The notes beneath the pieces were generated by a model. That model saw nothing but the letters and a program-made list of their open reading frames with translations, had not been told where the DNA came from and ran no database searches. The position numbers and the translations under genes are program-made. This document shows positions 1 to 11,790 of a DNA stretch of 64,000 nucleotides, one piece after another; positions within the stretch are counted from its first letter, which is position 1; each line of letters opens with the position of its first letter. Source of the DNA: Liolophura sinensis (lineage: Eukaryota > Mollusca > Polyplacophora > Chitonida > Chitonidae); assembly GCF_032854445.1 (NCBI RefSeq), contig NC_088301.1, forward strand, positions 13,450,281 to 13,514,280, in the 5' to 3' direction.

Positions 1-33
1 GCTACTATTCAGCCATCTTACGTGAACAGTTAG

Positions 34-160
34 AATAAAACCCAAAATGAGGTTAATTGAGAAGTGTCCGTATTTCACCGATTACGTGTATCCATTTGTC
101 AACTAACACTGTCGTTGCTACTCTTGTTTTAATCTCTATTCTGCAGTATTTTTATTGTAT
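34..160 (+). repeat. Dispersed repeat, copy A
   Basis: Shares GTATTTCACCGATTACGT and flanking bases with 7241-7366 over about 125 bases. Family unknown. Confidence 0.6.
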
Positions 161-654
161 TTCATATTTAGCTTTGGCCTTGCTCAGCTACCCTGGTCTT
201 TCCTGTGTCACTCAGAAGTCAGTCTGCGTAATTTTGAGAAAATGAAGGCATTTAATCGTCACACATTCATCAGAGAGATAATGTCCATTTCAGTATACTT
301 ACGTAGCAATGTACACCAGCTGCACATGTGGCAACTTCATCATTTGACTTCCTGGCCGGACCACAATCATCAAAGCTTCCGCTACATTTGTAGCAACTTA
401 ACTGCCGTATAAAGTATATAATATAAATGTATAATATAGTACGTTGTACATTATATAAATTTATGTTAGTACTAATACCAAATATGGGTTTACCACAACC
501 ATTTTTTCACAAGAAGATTATTTGATTGATTAAAAATGCTATTGGTTTGCAGTCATTGTTTTATCATTAATCGTTGTAAGACAGAAATTGTATTATTTAT
601 ATCAAAATTGGTCCACTTTCTCCAGATCTACCACCAGTTAGAACGAAATTACTT

Positions 655-1150
655 CTTCGCCAAAACACACACAGAAACACATACATCGGTAAATACAGCC
701 CGTATACACATCTGTAAATAAAGCCCGTATACACATCTGTAAACACAGCCTGAATTCACATCTGTAAGACAGAGCCTATATACATGTCTCTAAATGCAGC
801 CCATATAGACATCTGTAAATACAGCCCGTATACACATCTATAAATACATCCCATTTGCACAGCTGTATATACAGCCCGAATACACATCTGTAAATACAGT
901 CTGAATTCACATCTGTAGACAGAGCCTATATATGTGTCTCTAAATGCAGCCCATATAGACATCTGTAAATACAGCTCGTATACACATCTGTGAATACAGT
1001 CCGCATGCACATCTGTCAATACGGTCCGCATACACATTTCTAAATACAGCCCGTATACACATCTGTAAATAGAGCCTGAATTCTCATCTGTCAATACGGT
1101 CCGTATACACATTTCTAAATACAGCCCGTACACACATCTGTAAATATAGC
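655..1150. repeat. Minisatellite, ~25-bp unit
   Basis: About 20 diverged copies of ATACACATCTGTAAATACAG plus CCCGT. Variant units (with GAATTCACATCTGT) recur about every 145-150 bases, suggesting higher-order structure. Open frames here are by-products. Confidence 0.88.
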
Positions 1151-1657
1151 CTATGTATATATACTTCTGTAAACACAGAGAGCACCTACCTGGGTCTCCG
1201 CTAAAGGCAGCGACAAGAAAAAGGCAGAACAGACATGTTTAAGCGAATGTATCATTTATGTATATATCTTCTAGACATGAAAAGAAATTTCTTTCTCATA
1301 TGAAGGTGTGGAAGTCATGTGTTCAAAGACCTACCAATGTGATCAACGAAAATGGACTTATCTTCGAAAAGTTGCAAACAGACTCACTGCACTGTTTTTT
1401 TTTTTGTTAAACAACATTTTCAATATTATTCAGTCATGGCGCGAAAACCACAGCTGAGTCAATACGGTCATATTTATAGTTCTTCCTCATCGAAGAAGAC
1501 ACTAGAAATGACGTAGGCCTCGACCAGTCACATCGCCTAAACTGACAATGAACGCCAAGAGTGGTTTAAGAGACCATACCGGAAATTCGTTAATCTTATC
1601 ACATTTTTTGTATTACCAACAACAGTTCAAATAATTGCTTTTCACTATCCTCGGTTT

Positions 1658-1745
1658 CCTCTTACCATATATTGCTGACTGCCGTCGCATAAGTGGAATA
1701 TTCTTGAGTACGGAGTAAAACACCAATCAAATAAATAAATAAATA
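1658..1745 (+). mobile_element. SINE family 1, 3' tail fragment
   Basis: GCTGACTGCCGTCGCATAAG to the (AAAT)n tail. Confidence 0.82.
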
Positions 1746-2486
1746 AGTAAATTCAGCAATTATCGGACTCGCATTCCTGTACTACCTATAGTGTTAACAT
1801 GATTCAAATATTTCAAAAAGTTGTAAGGCGACGCGCGTTACAGATTTTAGGAACTGTATTTCCCATTTTGAACGGTAACACGTGCACAGACGAGAGTATC
1901 ATTTGTAATTGTTTGAATAGTCTAAAATAATTTGATTGCATTTGCGCTGATCGATTTTTGGCCCAAAAATATCCGGTATAGTTCTCTGTTACTAATAGGT
2001 AGAAGTACTCATGTTACCCTTTCTTACTGAATACCTGGTTCTTATTCTGACCTCATTGCAAAGGACGGAATGTCTGATTGGAAAAACACGTGACAGCATC
2101 AGTACCTAATACTTACGAATGTTGATCTTTCTTTTTTGTGTGTTTTGTTATGGTATGAATTTATTCACGTACTTGCCGTTTAACACCATACTCTAAAAGT
2201 TTTCACTTTTTCGATGGGGTTCATTTTTACGGATGGAGGATACTGTAGTAAAAGAGGTAAACCACTGAACTTTCACAAGTTATAGACGAACTTTCCGACC
2301 TATGTCGTAAAGATATGCACACCACATTGGTAGAAAACCAACGTAGGTTAGACGGAGCAAACTGTTTCACGAACAGCGTCGAACACTTACACTCATCAAA
2401 CAATAAGATCTCGAAGCTGGCCTAGTATTGTCTAATCGCCCAGTACATTTATTTATTCGACAAGTGTCGGGCTATTTATGTTTATA

Positions 2487-2622
2487 GGGTCTTCAGCAAC
2501 CTGCAGATGGCCTTGGGTTTCCCACGGACTCTGCCCTGTTTCCTCCAAGCATGTTGCTGGTCGCCATCGTATAAGTGAAATATTCTTGAGTGCGGCCTAA
2601 AACACCAATGAAATAAATAAAT
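2487..2622 (+). mobile_element. SINE family 1, 3' half
   Basis: GTCTTCAGCAACCTGCAGAT through AACACCAATGAAATAAATAA. It lies just downstream of the mucin-like ORF. Confidence 0.85.
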
Positions 2623-2758
2623 ATGTTTATAGAGATAGGACGAAGCCGCCACATTTGGACAGAATTACCAAGATATAGTTCTGGTATAATTCGATGTCCC
2701 ACTTCTCTAGATGAAGTTTCTGCAAAAAAGATAGGACAGATCACGACGTATTACAAAC

Positions 2759-3412
2759 CTATGTGATACCATGCTTGTTTATTTCGCGTTTGTGCCACTC
2801 ACCGCCTGTGCCTTCGGTGGAGGCCCCGGACATGTTGCCATCGCTGGCATTGCCGACGGTAAGGATATCCATGGTCGTCGTCGGCATGATGGTTTGTCCT
2901 GTCCCACTATCGGTGCTTGCCCCGCTATCGATGGCTGCCCCACTACTGCTGACTGTTCCGCTGCCGGTACTGTTACCAGGCTCATTGGTGGTGGTTATGT
3001 TCGTTGATGACATATCACCTGTGCCATTGTGACCAGTAGAAGAGGAATCAGTTGTGTCGTAGCCCATACCGGTGGTATTAGAATCCGTGCCAGTGTGACC
3101 AGTAGAAGAGGAATCAGTTGTGTCGTAGCCCATACCGATGGTATTAGAATCCGTTCCGGCATGACCGGCGTCTGCGGTTGACATTGCAGTAAGATCGGTC
3201 TCTCCAGAAGTGGACATCGTGGTCGTTGAGTGACTGGTGACGGAATCAGGTATCTCCATTGTAGTTGCTGCTGTTACCGATGCTAAGAGCATTGACAGCG
3301 CTATGACTGGAAACGGATAAAGCAAGAGCAAAAAGTAAGTGAATCTAGAGACCAAAAATGAATCCATTAGACATGCCTTTCTAGACCAAATCGGATTCAG
3401 TAGACAACTCAA
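2759..3412 (-). CDS. Mucin-like secreted Ser/Thr/Gly-rich protein (possibly last exon)
   Basis: Open frame of 217 codons, stop TAG. After a hydrophobic N-terminus the protein is dominated by Thr, Ser, Gly, Asp and Asn, with several NxT/S sequons. Two near-identical 22-residue repeats are present (each around TDSNTTGMGYDTTDSSSTGH), then a third partial one. It ends with a basic stretch, WHKREINKHGIT. This looks like an extracellular O-glycosylated mucin or matrix protein, but no family is recognised. GC content is well above the surrounding DNA, which supports coding. The start is doubtful: part of the hydrophobic stretch (YFLLLLYPFP) is encoded by a pyrimidine tract ending TTTCCAG at about 3312, an excellent splice acceptor. 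The real protein may therefore begin in an unseen upstream exon and enter at VIALSMLLASV. Confidence 0.55.
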   Translation of the reverse strand: MSCLLNPIWSRKACLMDSFLVSRFTYFLLLLYPFPVIALSMLLASVTAATTMEIPDSVTSHSTTTMSTSGETDLTAMSTADAGHAGTDSNTIGMGYDTTDSSSTGHTGTDSNTTGMGYDTTDSSSTGHNGTGDMSSTNITTTNEPGNSTGSGTVSSSGAAIDSGASTDSGTGQTIMPTTTMDILTVGNASDGNMSGASTEGTGGEWHKREINKHGIT

Positions 3413-3960
3413 TCTAAAGACCGTAGGGGATCAAGTCAACAACTAAATCCAGAGGCCATAGAGTATCTGGGAAGCAACTAAGTAAGTCTAGAGACTAAAG
3501 CAGGCCTAGTCATTGAACAAGTAAATCTAGGTACCAAGTTGAATCTACTGGACATGTGAAGCTAGAGACCAAATTGAACCCACTGGACTTGTGAATCTAG
3601 ACACCAAATTGGATTCAGTAGATAAGCGAATCTAAAGACAAAAGGTGATCAAGTCAACAAGTGAATCCAGAGACCAAAGTGTATCTAGGAAGCAGCTAAG
3701 TGAATCAATAAACTAAAGAAGCTCTAGTGACTAAGTGAATCTAGAGACCAAAATTCATCCGTAAAGCAATTAAGCTAGTCTTGAGACTGAAGTAGATCTA
3801 GTGACCAATTGTGTCTAGAGACCAAAGTGTATTTGGGAAACAATGAAGTGAATCTAGATACTAAAGTGAGGCTAGGTACATGCGAATCGACATCGATCAA
3901 AGTAACTTATGGACCAAAGTGAATCTATAGATCGAAATGAATCTAGCTACGAACGATATA
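3335..3960. repeat. Degenerate GAATCTAGAGACCAAA-type repeat
   Basis: Irregular copies of GTGAATCTAGAGACCAAA with variable spacers (often ATTGGATTCAGTAGA or GTGTATCTGGGAAGCAA). The first copies overlap the 5' part of the mucin-like ORF. Confidence 0.75.
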
Positions 3961-5825
3961 GTATATAAACAAAACTATGGTGATGAAGTGATTGATCAAG
4001 GAAAACGACAACCAGAAACAGTCAGAAAAGACTGGCACAATGTGAATGTGGTTTATTATAAGTACGTACGACTTATAATACGATTTACATTTTCAATAAC
4101 TATCGAATGGCTTTAGTTACGCCGATCGTTCAAAGGCCATCTACAAATGAATTGCTAATTTATCCAGATTCGGACCCGAAGCTATCTGGCTACATGTAAA
4201 GTCAGCCAGTATAGGAGGAGAAACAGGGGAGAGGACTGGGGAAAAGGCGGATGAGTGGGAATAGAGAGGGGGGGGGGGGGCTGCAATCTTACGATGCATG
4301 CATTTCCCTATACGTGGATATTCATCTATAGCATCTCATGACCACGGTATATATAAAGCGGTGTTGGAAAAACGAGGCCAGTACAATTCACGTAGATTAC
4401 CTGAGGCAAAACCTGCAATAATAATGAGACATGTTTCCGCATTATTCACTCCTAGCTTCAGTTGATGTTGCCTGATTTATTGTTAGGTGAAGTGCTTTTC
4501 CAGACAAACACGTGGTGTAGAGCACTTTATAGAGTATAGAGATGTAACATTATAACATTTTCTTCTTACATACATACTGGTTTTCTAACCTAAAACACTT
4601 CGAGTTTGAATTTCAGCTCACTACCGTAATATACCGAAGATGTATACATTTACACGGAGATGTGTTAAACCTGTATTTTTTTTTTATTGTATAGCCCTTT
4701 TCACACTGACGCGACACTCTCCCTGGAGATAGATGGTCATTTGCCCGGCCGAACATCCTGATCTGGAGTCACCCCAGAACACTAAACAGAAGAAAAAAAT
4801 TGACTGCTAATCCAGTCTGTCAAATGTTTGCTCAAAACGCATAAAAGATCCTTTCTTTTGTGCCTATCTCGTGTAGTTTTCACCTATATAAAATTATCGT
4901 TATCAATGCGCTTTAACTGTCTTTCGTCTGTGACGTACAGTGCAGGTACATGTATATACAACGGTAACTGAATCCAAAGGGTGGCGTTTACCCAACAGAC
5001 ATCAATTGTCAGGGAAACACTGCTGTATTATTTACTATCGACAACTGTTCTCTCTTATAGTTTTGGTCTAAATGACGGGCAAGATTCTCGCCACTCACGT
5101 CAGAGCGGTCCGCAACGAACCACGTGATGCTTGCCTGCAGCCGTTACCACTGTTGCAAACCTCGCGCGATTGAAACGATATCTGCGCACCAACGACGGAG
5201 CAATGAAGTTCGATTTTAGATCACGTTACTTTTACCAGCGTCGATTTAAGTAGACGGCTGCACGGTCCTGAACAAACACAATAAAACCTTCTGTAAACAG
5301 ACAATGATGTATGGGATAAAGCGCTAATTATTATGGACAAAACAGCTCAGCATCTCCAGGTTGCCACGCAAGTGCTTTTGTTATTAGTACAGGTGAAATA
5401 GACTGTTTCTTTGTTTTTCGCAACGGGGAAAGCGTTGAAGGAAGAGTTCTCATATTAGAAATTAAATATATATTAATTTCAAGACACGTTTTTAATTATG
5501 TCTGATCCACCGGATCTCTGCGGAGTTTCCACTACCCATAAACCTGGCCACTGCTATACATGTATATATTAAAACATCAATCACAACATTAAACTATAAA
5601 AGGCACTTTCGGAGCGCAAACCTCCGCCACAACTAAGTGCACAAGTACAATATCCCCTGTTACAGACAAAATGACAAAATATTACATTTGTGTCCTATTG
5701 TAACGGATACAGCCGGAGAGGAAACCAGCGTGAGCTGGAGATGACACTTCTGGTTTTAATATTCACCCAGGCTCCGAACGTTTGGGAAGGGTGGTAGCCT
5801 TTCCTAGGTAAATGACATTACGTAA
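3961..5825. other. Gene-free stretch
   Basis: No convincing coding or repeat structure apart from a 13-base G run at 4268-4280 and the TATA-like site. AT-rich, many stops in all frames. Confidence 0.5.
4348..4357 (+). promoter_or_regulatory. TATA-like element
   Basis: TATATATAAA followed by a GC-richer 60 bases. A plausible plus-strand core promoter, but no downstream gene is seen, so it may be chance. Confidence 0.15.
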
Positions 5826-6041
5826 GGAGTCTCCCACCAATGCGGTCACTTTGAGTTCAAGTCCAGCTCAAGCTGACTTCCTCTCCGGCCGCACGTGAGA
5901 AGGTCCGCTAGCAATGGTCGTGAGTTTCCCCTTAGCTCTGCCCGGTTTGCTCCTATCATAATGCTGGCTGCCGTCGTGAAATATTCTTGAGTACTGCTTA
6001 AAACACCAATCATGTAAAAAAAAAATAAATAAATAAATTCA
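5826..6041 (+). mobile_element. SINE family 1, lacking extreme 5' head
   Basis: GGAGTCTCCCACCAATGCGG through the ATAAATAAATAAAT tail. Confidence 0.87.
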
Positions 6042-7240
6042 TGTAAATGCTTAAACAGTACCACATTAAAACAATGCAAAGTCAGGTATCAAAATGACAG
6101 CAGGACTACATATTCCGTCAGTACAAAGGAGAATGGTACTTTATCGCCAATATTAGGGATGGAGGAAACCGGAATACCCGCGATAAACAAACGACCTTTG
6201 GTCAGTTACTGTTGAACTTTCCCACATCAATCCTTAAGAGGGTATGTGTCTTACATTTCTGCACAAGTGCTGGCCTCATCTCTGAAGCAAGACTTTCCTG
6301 CTCCAAGAGAAAGGTAATTTACATAACTCGCATCCCGTACGTACACTATCTCGCAATGCTGAACAATCGTTTCAACAATTCCTGGATCCCTATCCAGATT
6401 CGGATCACAGCCAAAATGAAATAGATTGGTGCGTGACCGAAGCTCTATTTGAGCATAACAATTTATCCAAATCCGTCAGTTTGAGGGAGGTAATAAATGT
6501 TAATAAATAATTTCAGATATTTTGTGGAACTATTAATTAATGGTGCATGTATAATTTTTCCCGCGCAAAGGGAACTCGGGTCCAAGCATGAATACCTGAA
6601 TACTACGTCAGCAATTTGCCCATTATTCCCGAAAATAAATTTTGAACTTAAAAGTAAATAACACAAATCATATAATTTTAGTTAGTTCGGAATTGTCAAA
6701 ACAGGCGTAAAAGGCCAAAAAGATATTTTTTCTGACGTACTTGATTGGTAATTATCGAATCAACTGTTCTTCTGGAATTCATATGTAATGGAATTCTAAA
6801 TATGCCACGTTAAACAAACCGGAAACACTATGTCGCGTTACTTGTGCCCTTCTCACGCTTCTTGGCTAAAAGGCAAAGCAGTGTTTGCACCAGAATCCAT
6901 TCCGGTTTTACCACGTCTCCACTCTCGGTTAATTGCTTAAAAGTGATAAGAAAAGGACACTATTGGTTTTCTCAATGGGAGGGTTTTAACTTACTTTGAA
7001 CTGCGACATCATAAATACAAAATAGGTATGCTTTTTAAAGTTTATGTGGGATGCATTAGCCAATTAACATTAGATCTAGTGTTGTATTTTCTTTGAAAAA
7101 CTCATTTAATCATTTTTGTCAAGGACAATTCTTAGTATTAGAAAATCCTGTGAGTGTGATTGGCATTCTTAGTATATTGCAGTATATTGCTCTGAAAAAT
7201 GAGATCAAGACTGCATGGTTTAAGCCTAAGATAGCTTCGT

Positions 7241-7366
7241 GAATAAAACCATAGCTGAAGTAAATTGGCAAGAGACTGTATTTCACCGATTACGTATGAC
7301 AATTTATCAGCTATAACACTGTCGTGGCTGTTTTGGTTTTACTCTCCATGCTGTAGTCTTTTACAT
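7241..7366 (+). repeat. Dispersed repeat, copy B
   Basis: Second copy of the 34-160 element, same orientation, roughly 70-75% similar by eye. Confidence 0.6.
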
Positions 7367-7544
7367 ATTAACAACGAGGTCATCTCTGTGGTAAGCAGTT
7401 TTGACATTTAGCCTCCGCACAGCAATTGTAATTCTTGTGTATAAACCTATATACGTAACGTAAACGGATATAGTACAATTCTACAATTCTTTTCAACATA
7501 TGTGGGAATAAAAATTTATTTTTCATATATGTGAAGAAGTTTAC

Positions 7545-8155
7545 ACACATATATAATTAAAATAAGGCTTTTACACACATGTAAAATTAAAGTGAGACTT
7601 TTACACATATGTACAATTAAACTGAAGCATTTGCACATATGTACAATTAAAATGAGGCTTTCACACATATGTAAAATTAAACTGAGGTTTTTACACATAT
7701 GTACAATTAAACTGAGGCTTTCACACATATGTAAAATTAAACTCAGGCTTTTACACATATGTACAAATAAACTCAGGCTTTTACATATATGTACAAATAA
7801 ACTCAGGCTTTTACATATATGCACAAATAAACTCAGGCTTTTACATATACATACAATCAAACTGAGGCTTTTACACATGTGTACATATAAACTCAGGCTT
7901 TTACAAATATGTACAAATAAACTTAGTCCTTTACACATATGTATCAATAAACTCAGGCTTTTACACATATGTACATATAAACTCAGGCTTTTACATATAT
8001 GTACAAATAAACCCAGGTTTTACACATATGTACAAATAAACATAGGCTTTTACATATATGTACAAATAAACCCAGGTTTTACACATATGTACAAATAAAC
8101 ATAGGCTTTTACATATATGTACAATTAAACTCAGGCTTTTACACACATGTACAAA
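7545..8155. repeat. Minisatellite, 30-bp unit
   Basis: About 20 copies of ACACATATGTACAAATAAAC plus TCAGGCTTTT. One-base deletions in later units shift the otherwise open frames on both strands. Confidence 0.92.
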
Positions 8156-10195
8156 TAATGAATAGATGTAGGAAAGACACGAACAATTGTTTATCACATA
8201 ATTATATACAATTAAAATTGAAATACCAAAATGGCTTGCCATGTATATCAACAGCAAGGTGGGACAGGTGCCCGAAATCTCCTTCTTGGTGATTAAACCT
8301 AAACAATGTATATACCAGCCATTTCTCAGGTTACAACAGATAACGTGTTGTTGCAAGTCAAAACATAACCAATGGATGGATCCAACTCATACGATGTCTC
8401 ACCACCTCTTCTCGTGATGACGGCACTTTCATCCCATTCTCGGTGAAAACAATTGTGACATCACAAATAGAATGAACATTTGTAACCAATGTGTAGAACA
8501 TCCGGTTGACCCATTTGTATCAATACTTCTTATGATTGGTTAATTGCGTGTTCTTGATTGACAGGTCTGTTGACAGCTCTTATTGGCCCATAAGCCGTGA
8601 CAAGACGAGATAGTAGATATATACGTCATCGGTAGCTGAACTTATATGTAAAGTTTTTTTGTGTGTGTGGAGGGAGATGTCCGATAAAAATCCAGTATGT
8701 AGGCTAGTGATGAATTACGCTTTATAGCAAAATACACAGTGCCCCGTCCTTTGTGTCAAATTGCTTGATCTTTTCTTCTAACGATTTATCCTTTATGGGG
8801 AAACGCATGTGGCCAGCATGGTGCTATCTGGATTATCTATTATGCCTTGTGATACATGCTTGCCGGTGAATTCCAAAATGCTTCGCTATTCGTACTCGAA
8901 AATATTCGTACGAAAATAATCCGAGATTATGGCAACAGATGACGCTGTTAAACCATTAGCCTCTCCCTCGACCGGAAGCTAGCAGCAAGTCCATTCCGTG
9001 TACACGAGACGGTCCTCACGGCTGCCCGGCACAGAATAGAACAATACCTGGCCTATGCACAAGGGGTGAACCTAGCTAAGCTGTCCTAAAATAACACTTC
9101 GGTGCTCCTAGTTTTAACTTAAACAATCCAAATATAAGGGGTTCAATCAGGTTTCAAATTTTGCCGTCGGCCAAAACTGGATTTCCGGAGTCATGTCTGA
9201 GTTGTCGGATTGCTGGAACAGCCTGACCATCGCAGCGCGCTGAAATCACACCGAATATGACCTCTTACCGAGAAACTGCGAGGTCCCGGATTACACGACG
9301 CAACGCGGAATGAATTCTAGCCTACAGGTCTCATAGTTACAACAGTTACGTTTTCTTGCCTGTTTTTTTTTTTTTTTTTACTATTGAAGTTCAGTTAAAC
9401 ATTGGCTTTAACTTGATAGAGTTATATATACATGGATGACTTTCTGTAAACAATTTTTAACGATAGCATGAATAAATGAAGGATTGATTGGGTATTAACA
9501 CCCCATTAGTACTATTTTAGCGCCACTGTGGCCAGTACACATTAGAGCCAGGAAACAGCCATGCATATGGCCGTCAACATGAGCATGCAAACATCCTAAT
9601 TCAAAAAGAAATACAGACGGATGCCGAGTATGGTAGAATAGACGTGGATATGAGTAAGGACGTTCAGCAAATGTGCATACAACTGCTATGACACCTGTTA
9701 ATTACTAATAAGTATACCATTTAAACAAATAGTTACTCCATCGAGAGATTACATATTATTAAAGAATAACAGCCTGTTTTATCTTCAAAAAAACGAAACA
9801 GGGATTTGGGCCCTGAAGATTTCGTCAGTATAGTTGTACATTTCTTATATTCCGTTACCTTTCATTGTTACCATCTAAAATTAAAATCAGGTCTGCTTAC
9901 CTGCCATTTTAACGAAAATCGCCAAAGTATTCTCCATTTTGAATATGAAATTTCCGTTGATGACGGTTTTGGTTTGCAGTTGAGTTTCTTTTGTGGTGTT
10001 TTTCACTTGAAAGAAAACGATCCACACAAAGTCTTTTTTTTCAAAAAGAAAGTCTTGAGTCTCGATGATTGGATCTCTTTTTGTTTGAGAAATATCACCT
10101 ACAGCGAAAATGGTTTTTTAGAAATATAAAAATGTCTAAAACTGTAACCGGCAATCGTCAAGTTCTGCGACCCTAGAGAGAAATGATCAGGTTGC
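8156..10195. other. Gene-free stretch
   Basis: Ordinary AT-rich DNA with an 18-base T run near 9363. A 107-codon plus frame at 9806-10129 is Phe/Leu-rich and resembles nothing I know. Confidence 0.5.
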
Positions 10196-10429
10196 TAGCC
10201 AAAGACTTTATATCGTATCACTTATGGTCTGCCGACGTCAGTAAGCAACATGAATCCCACCAATCCGCTGGATGCTTTTGTGGCACGTGCTGTTATTTGG
10301 AATACTGCCAAGAGATTCACCATGGAAACGCTTGGCTCGAACGGGGTTGTTTTCAGCTCTGGGCTTGCTGTGTTGAAGTTAACCACGTCATCGGGTATTA
10401 TCAACATGGAACGTTTCTCTGGTTGCTAA
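10196..10429 (+). other. Protein-like open stretch, unrecognised
   Basis: After an in-frame TAG at 10196, which could be the AG of an acceptor (GTTGCTAG), the frame stays open to TAA at 10427. It has an internal ATG at 10250 giving 59 residues that begin MNPTNPLDAFVARAVIWNTA. Base composition is more balanced than in the flanks. The opposite strand is also open for 61 codons. I recognise no family. It could be an exon, an old retrocopy or chance. Confidence 0.25.
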
Positions 10430-11507
10430 CAAAGCTAGAAACATGATACCCCAAGAGAGTTGGCTTTTTATTCGGGTGGCAAATTAAGCAAAAGGCTTAC
10501 CTGAAAACGGTAAACAGTATGACATCAGATTAAGGCTTTCCACATGCCCTCCGCCAAGATGCCACTTATATCAAGCCTATTCCAATCAATTTTCATCCAC
10601 AAATTTCTCGTATTTTTTGTTCTATTGGTTTGAAACGGATGTGACTAGATCATTCCCTTGCTTGGCGCAAAATGAGACGCCAAGCCCACTTCAGTTCCCA
10701 TATACCTGCTTTAACCCCGTTCACCATTTGTTACTGTCACCCTCAGCATCAGGGGATTAAATTTGGATCATCGTTTGAAGCTTGGTGGCACGCCTTAATT
10801 ATAAAATTACATGAGAATAAGCAATAGATCGAGGTATTGACAAGATGTATGTACATGCAATAACATTAACGACATCAACTCTTGGGAATATCTCGTGTAG
10901 ACTGCTCTTTAAACATAAAGAATGATCTACAGAGTTCCCATATGTATATATAGACTTATATATGGACGCCATGTTTTCACTTATTAGAATGAATGAGAGG
11001 CGAGAATAAAAAAAACAACAGTAGGATATGTTATGCTAATTGGAATTGAGTGAAGATCCAATTTATATAACTGCACGTAGTTCATGTCAATAATTCTCCT
11101 GCTAAGTTGCCTACTTTTTTTTGAAAGTATACAACCTTCAGTCTACATTACTGCATAACAGTAACCATACGCGCAGTAAGTAGTCTTTCACGTGTTTTCC
11201 TTGGAAAATATTAAATTATGCATAAGCTTATTGGCTATTGGATTTCTGAGCTGACAACAGAAAAAAAACTTGCCACAAGTGAGTCCAATGAATAAATGTT
11301 TTAAATATATTGACGTGTACAAGGGACATTAGTAGATACAAGTAGAAGCTTTCAAAACTGTTGGAAATGTTCCGTTATAGATACACAAGTGAAGTCTTGT
11401 CCAGAGGCGTATAAAAGTCAGAGTTACGTCAATATTTTAACAGAATCTTACATCTGAAAGTTAACATAGATAATGCGCTTTGCAGGAACTGGAAAAGTGA
11501 TTCGGTA
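10430..11507. other. Gene-free stretch
   Basis: No coding, RNA gene or repeat signal recognised. Confidence 0.45.
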
Positions 11508-11790
11508 GTATATACTGGTCATGAGTATACATTGGTCGGGGGTAGTTTATACTGGTCAGGAGTATATATTGGTCAGGAGTGGTATATACTGGTCGGGAGT
11601 AGAATATATTGGTCGAGGGTATATACTGGTCAGGAGTATATATTGGTCAGGAGTGGTATATACTGGTCAGGAGTAGTATATATTGGTCGAGGGTATATAC
11701 TGGTCAGGAGTATATATTGGTCAGGAGTGGTATATACTGGTCAGGAGTAGAATATATTGGTCGAGGGTATATACTGGTCGGGAGTATATA
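11508..11790. repeat. Minisatellite with 74-bp higher-order unit
   Basis: Short TATATACTGGTCAGGAG-type units are organised into a 74-base period; GGTCGAGGGT recurs at 11611, 11685 and 11759. Confidence 0.88.

Noticed and set aside
756-1133. 125-codon minus frame of CVYGLYLEMC repeats
   Set aside because: A 25-bp minisatellite read as protein; no support for a gene.
2763-3032. Plus-strand frames opposite the mucin-like ORF
   Set aside because: Antisense shadows; composition and repeats make sense only on the minus strand.
7516-8098. 150-168-codon frames on both strands (CKSLSLFVHI / LRLLHICT)
   Set aside because: By-products of the 30-bp minisatellite.
9806-10129. 107-codon plus frame
   Set aside because: Phe/Leu/Ser-rich AT-driven composition, no recognisable domain and no splice context.
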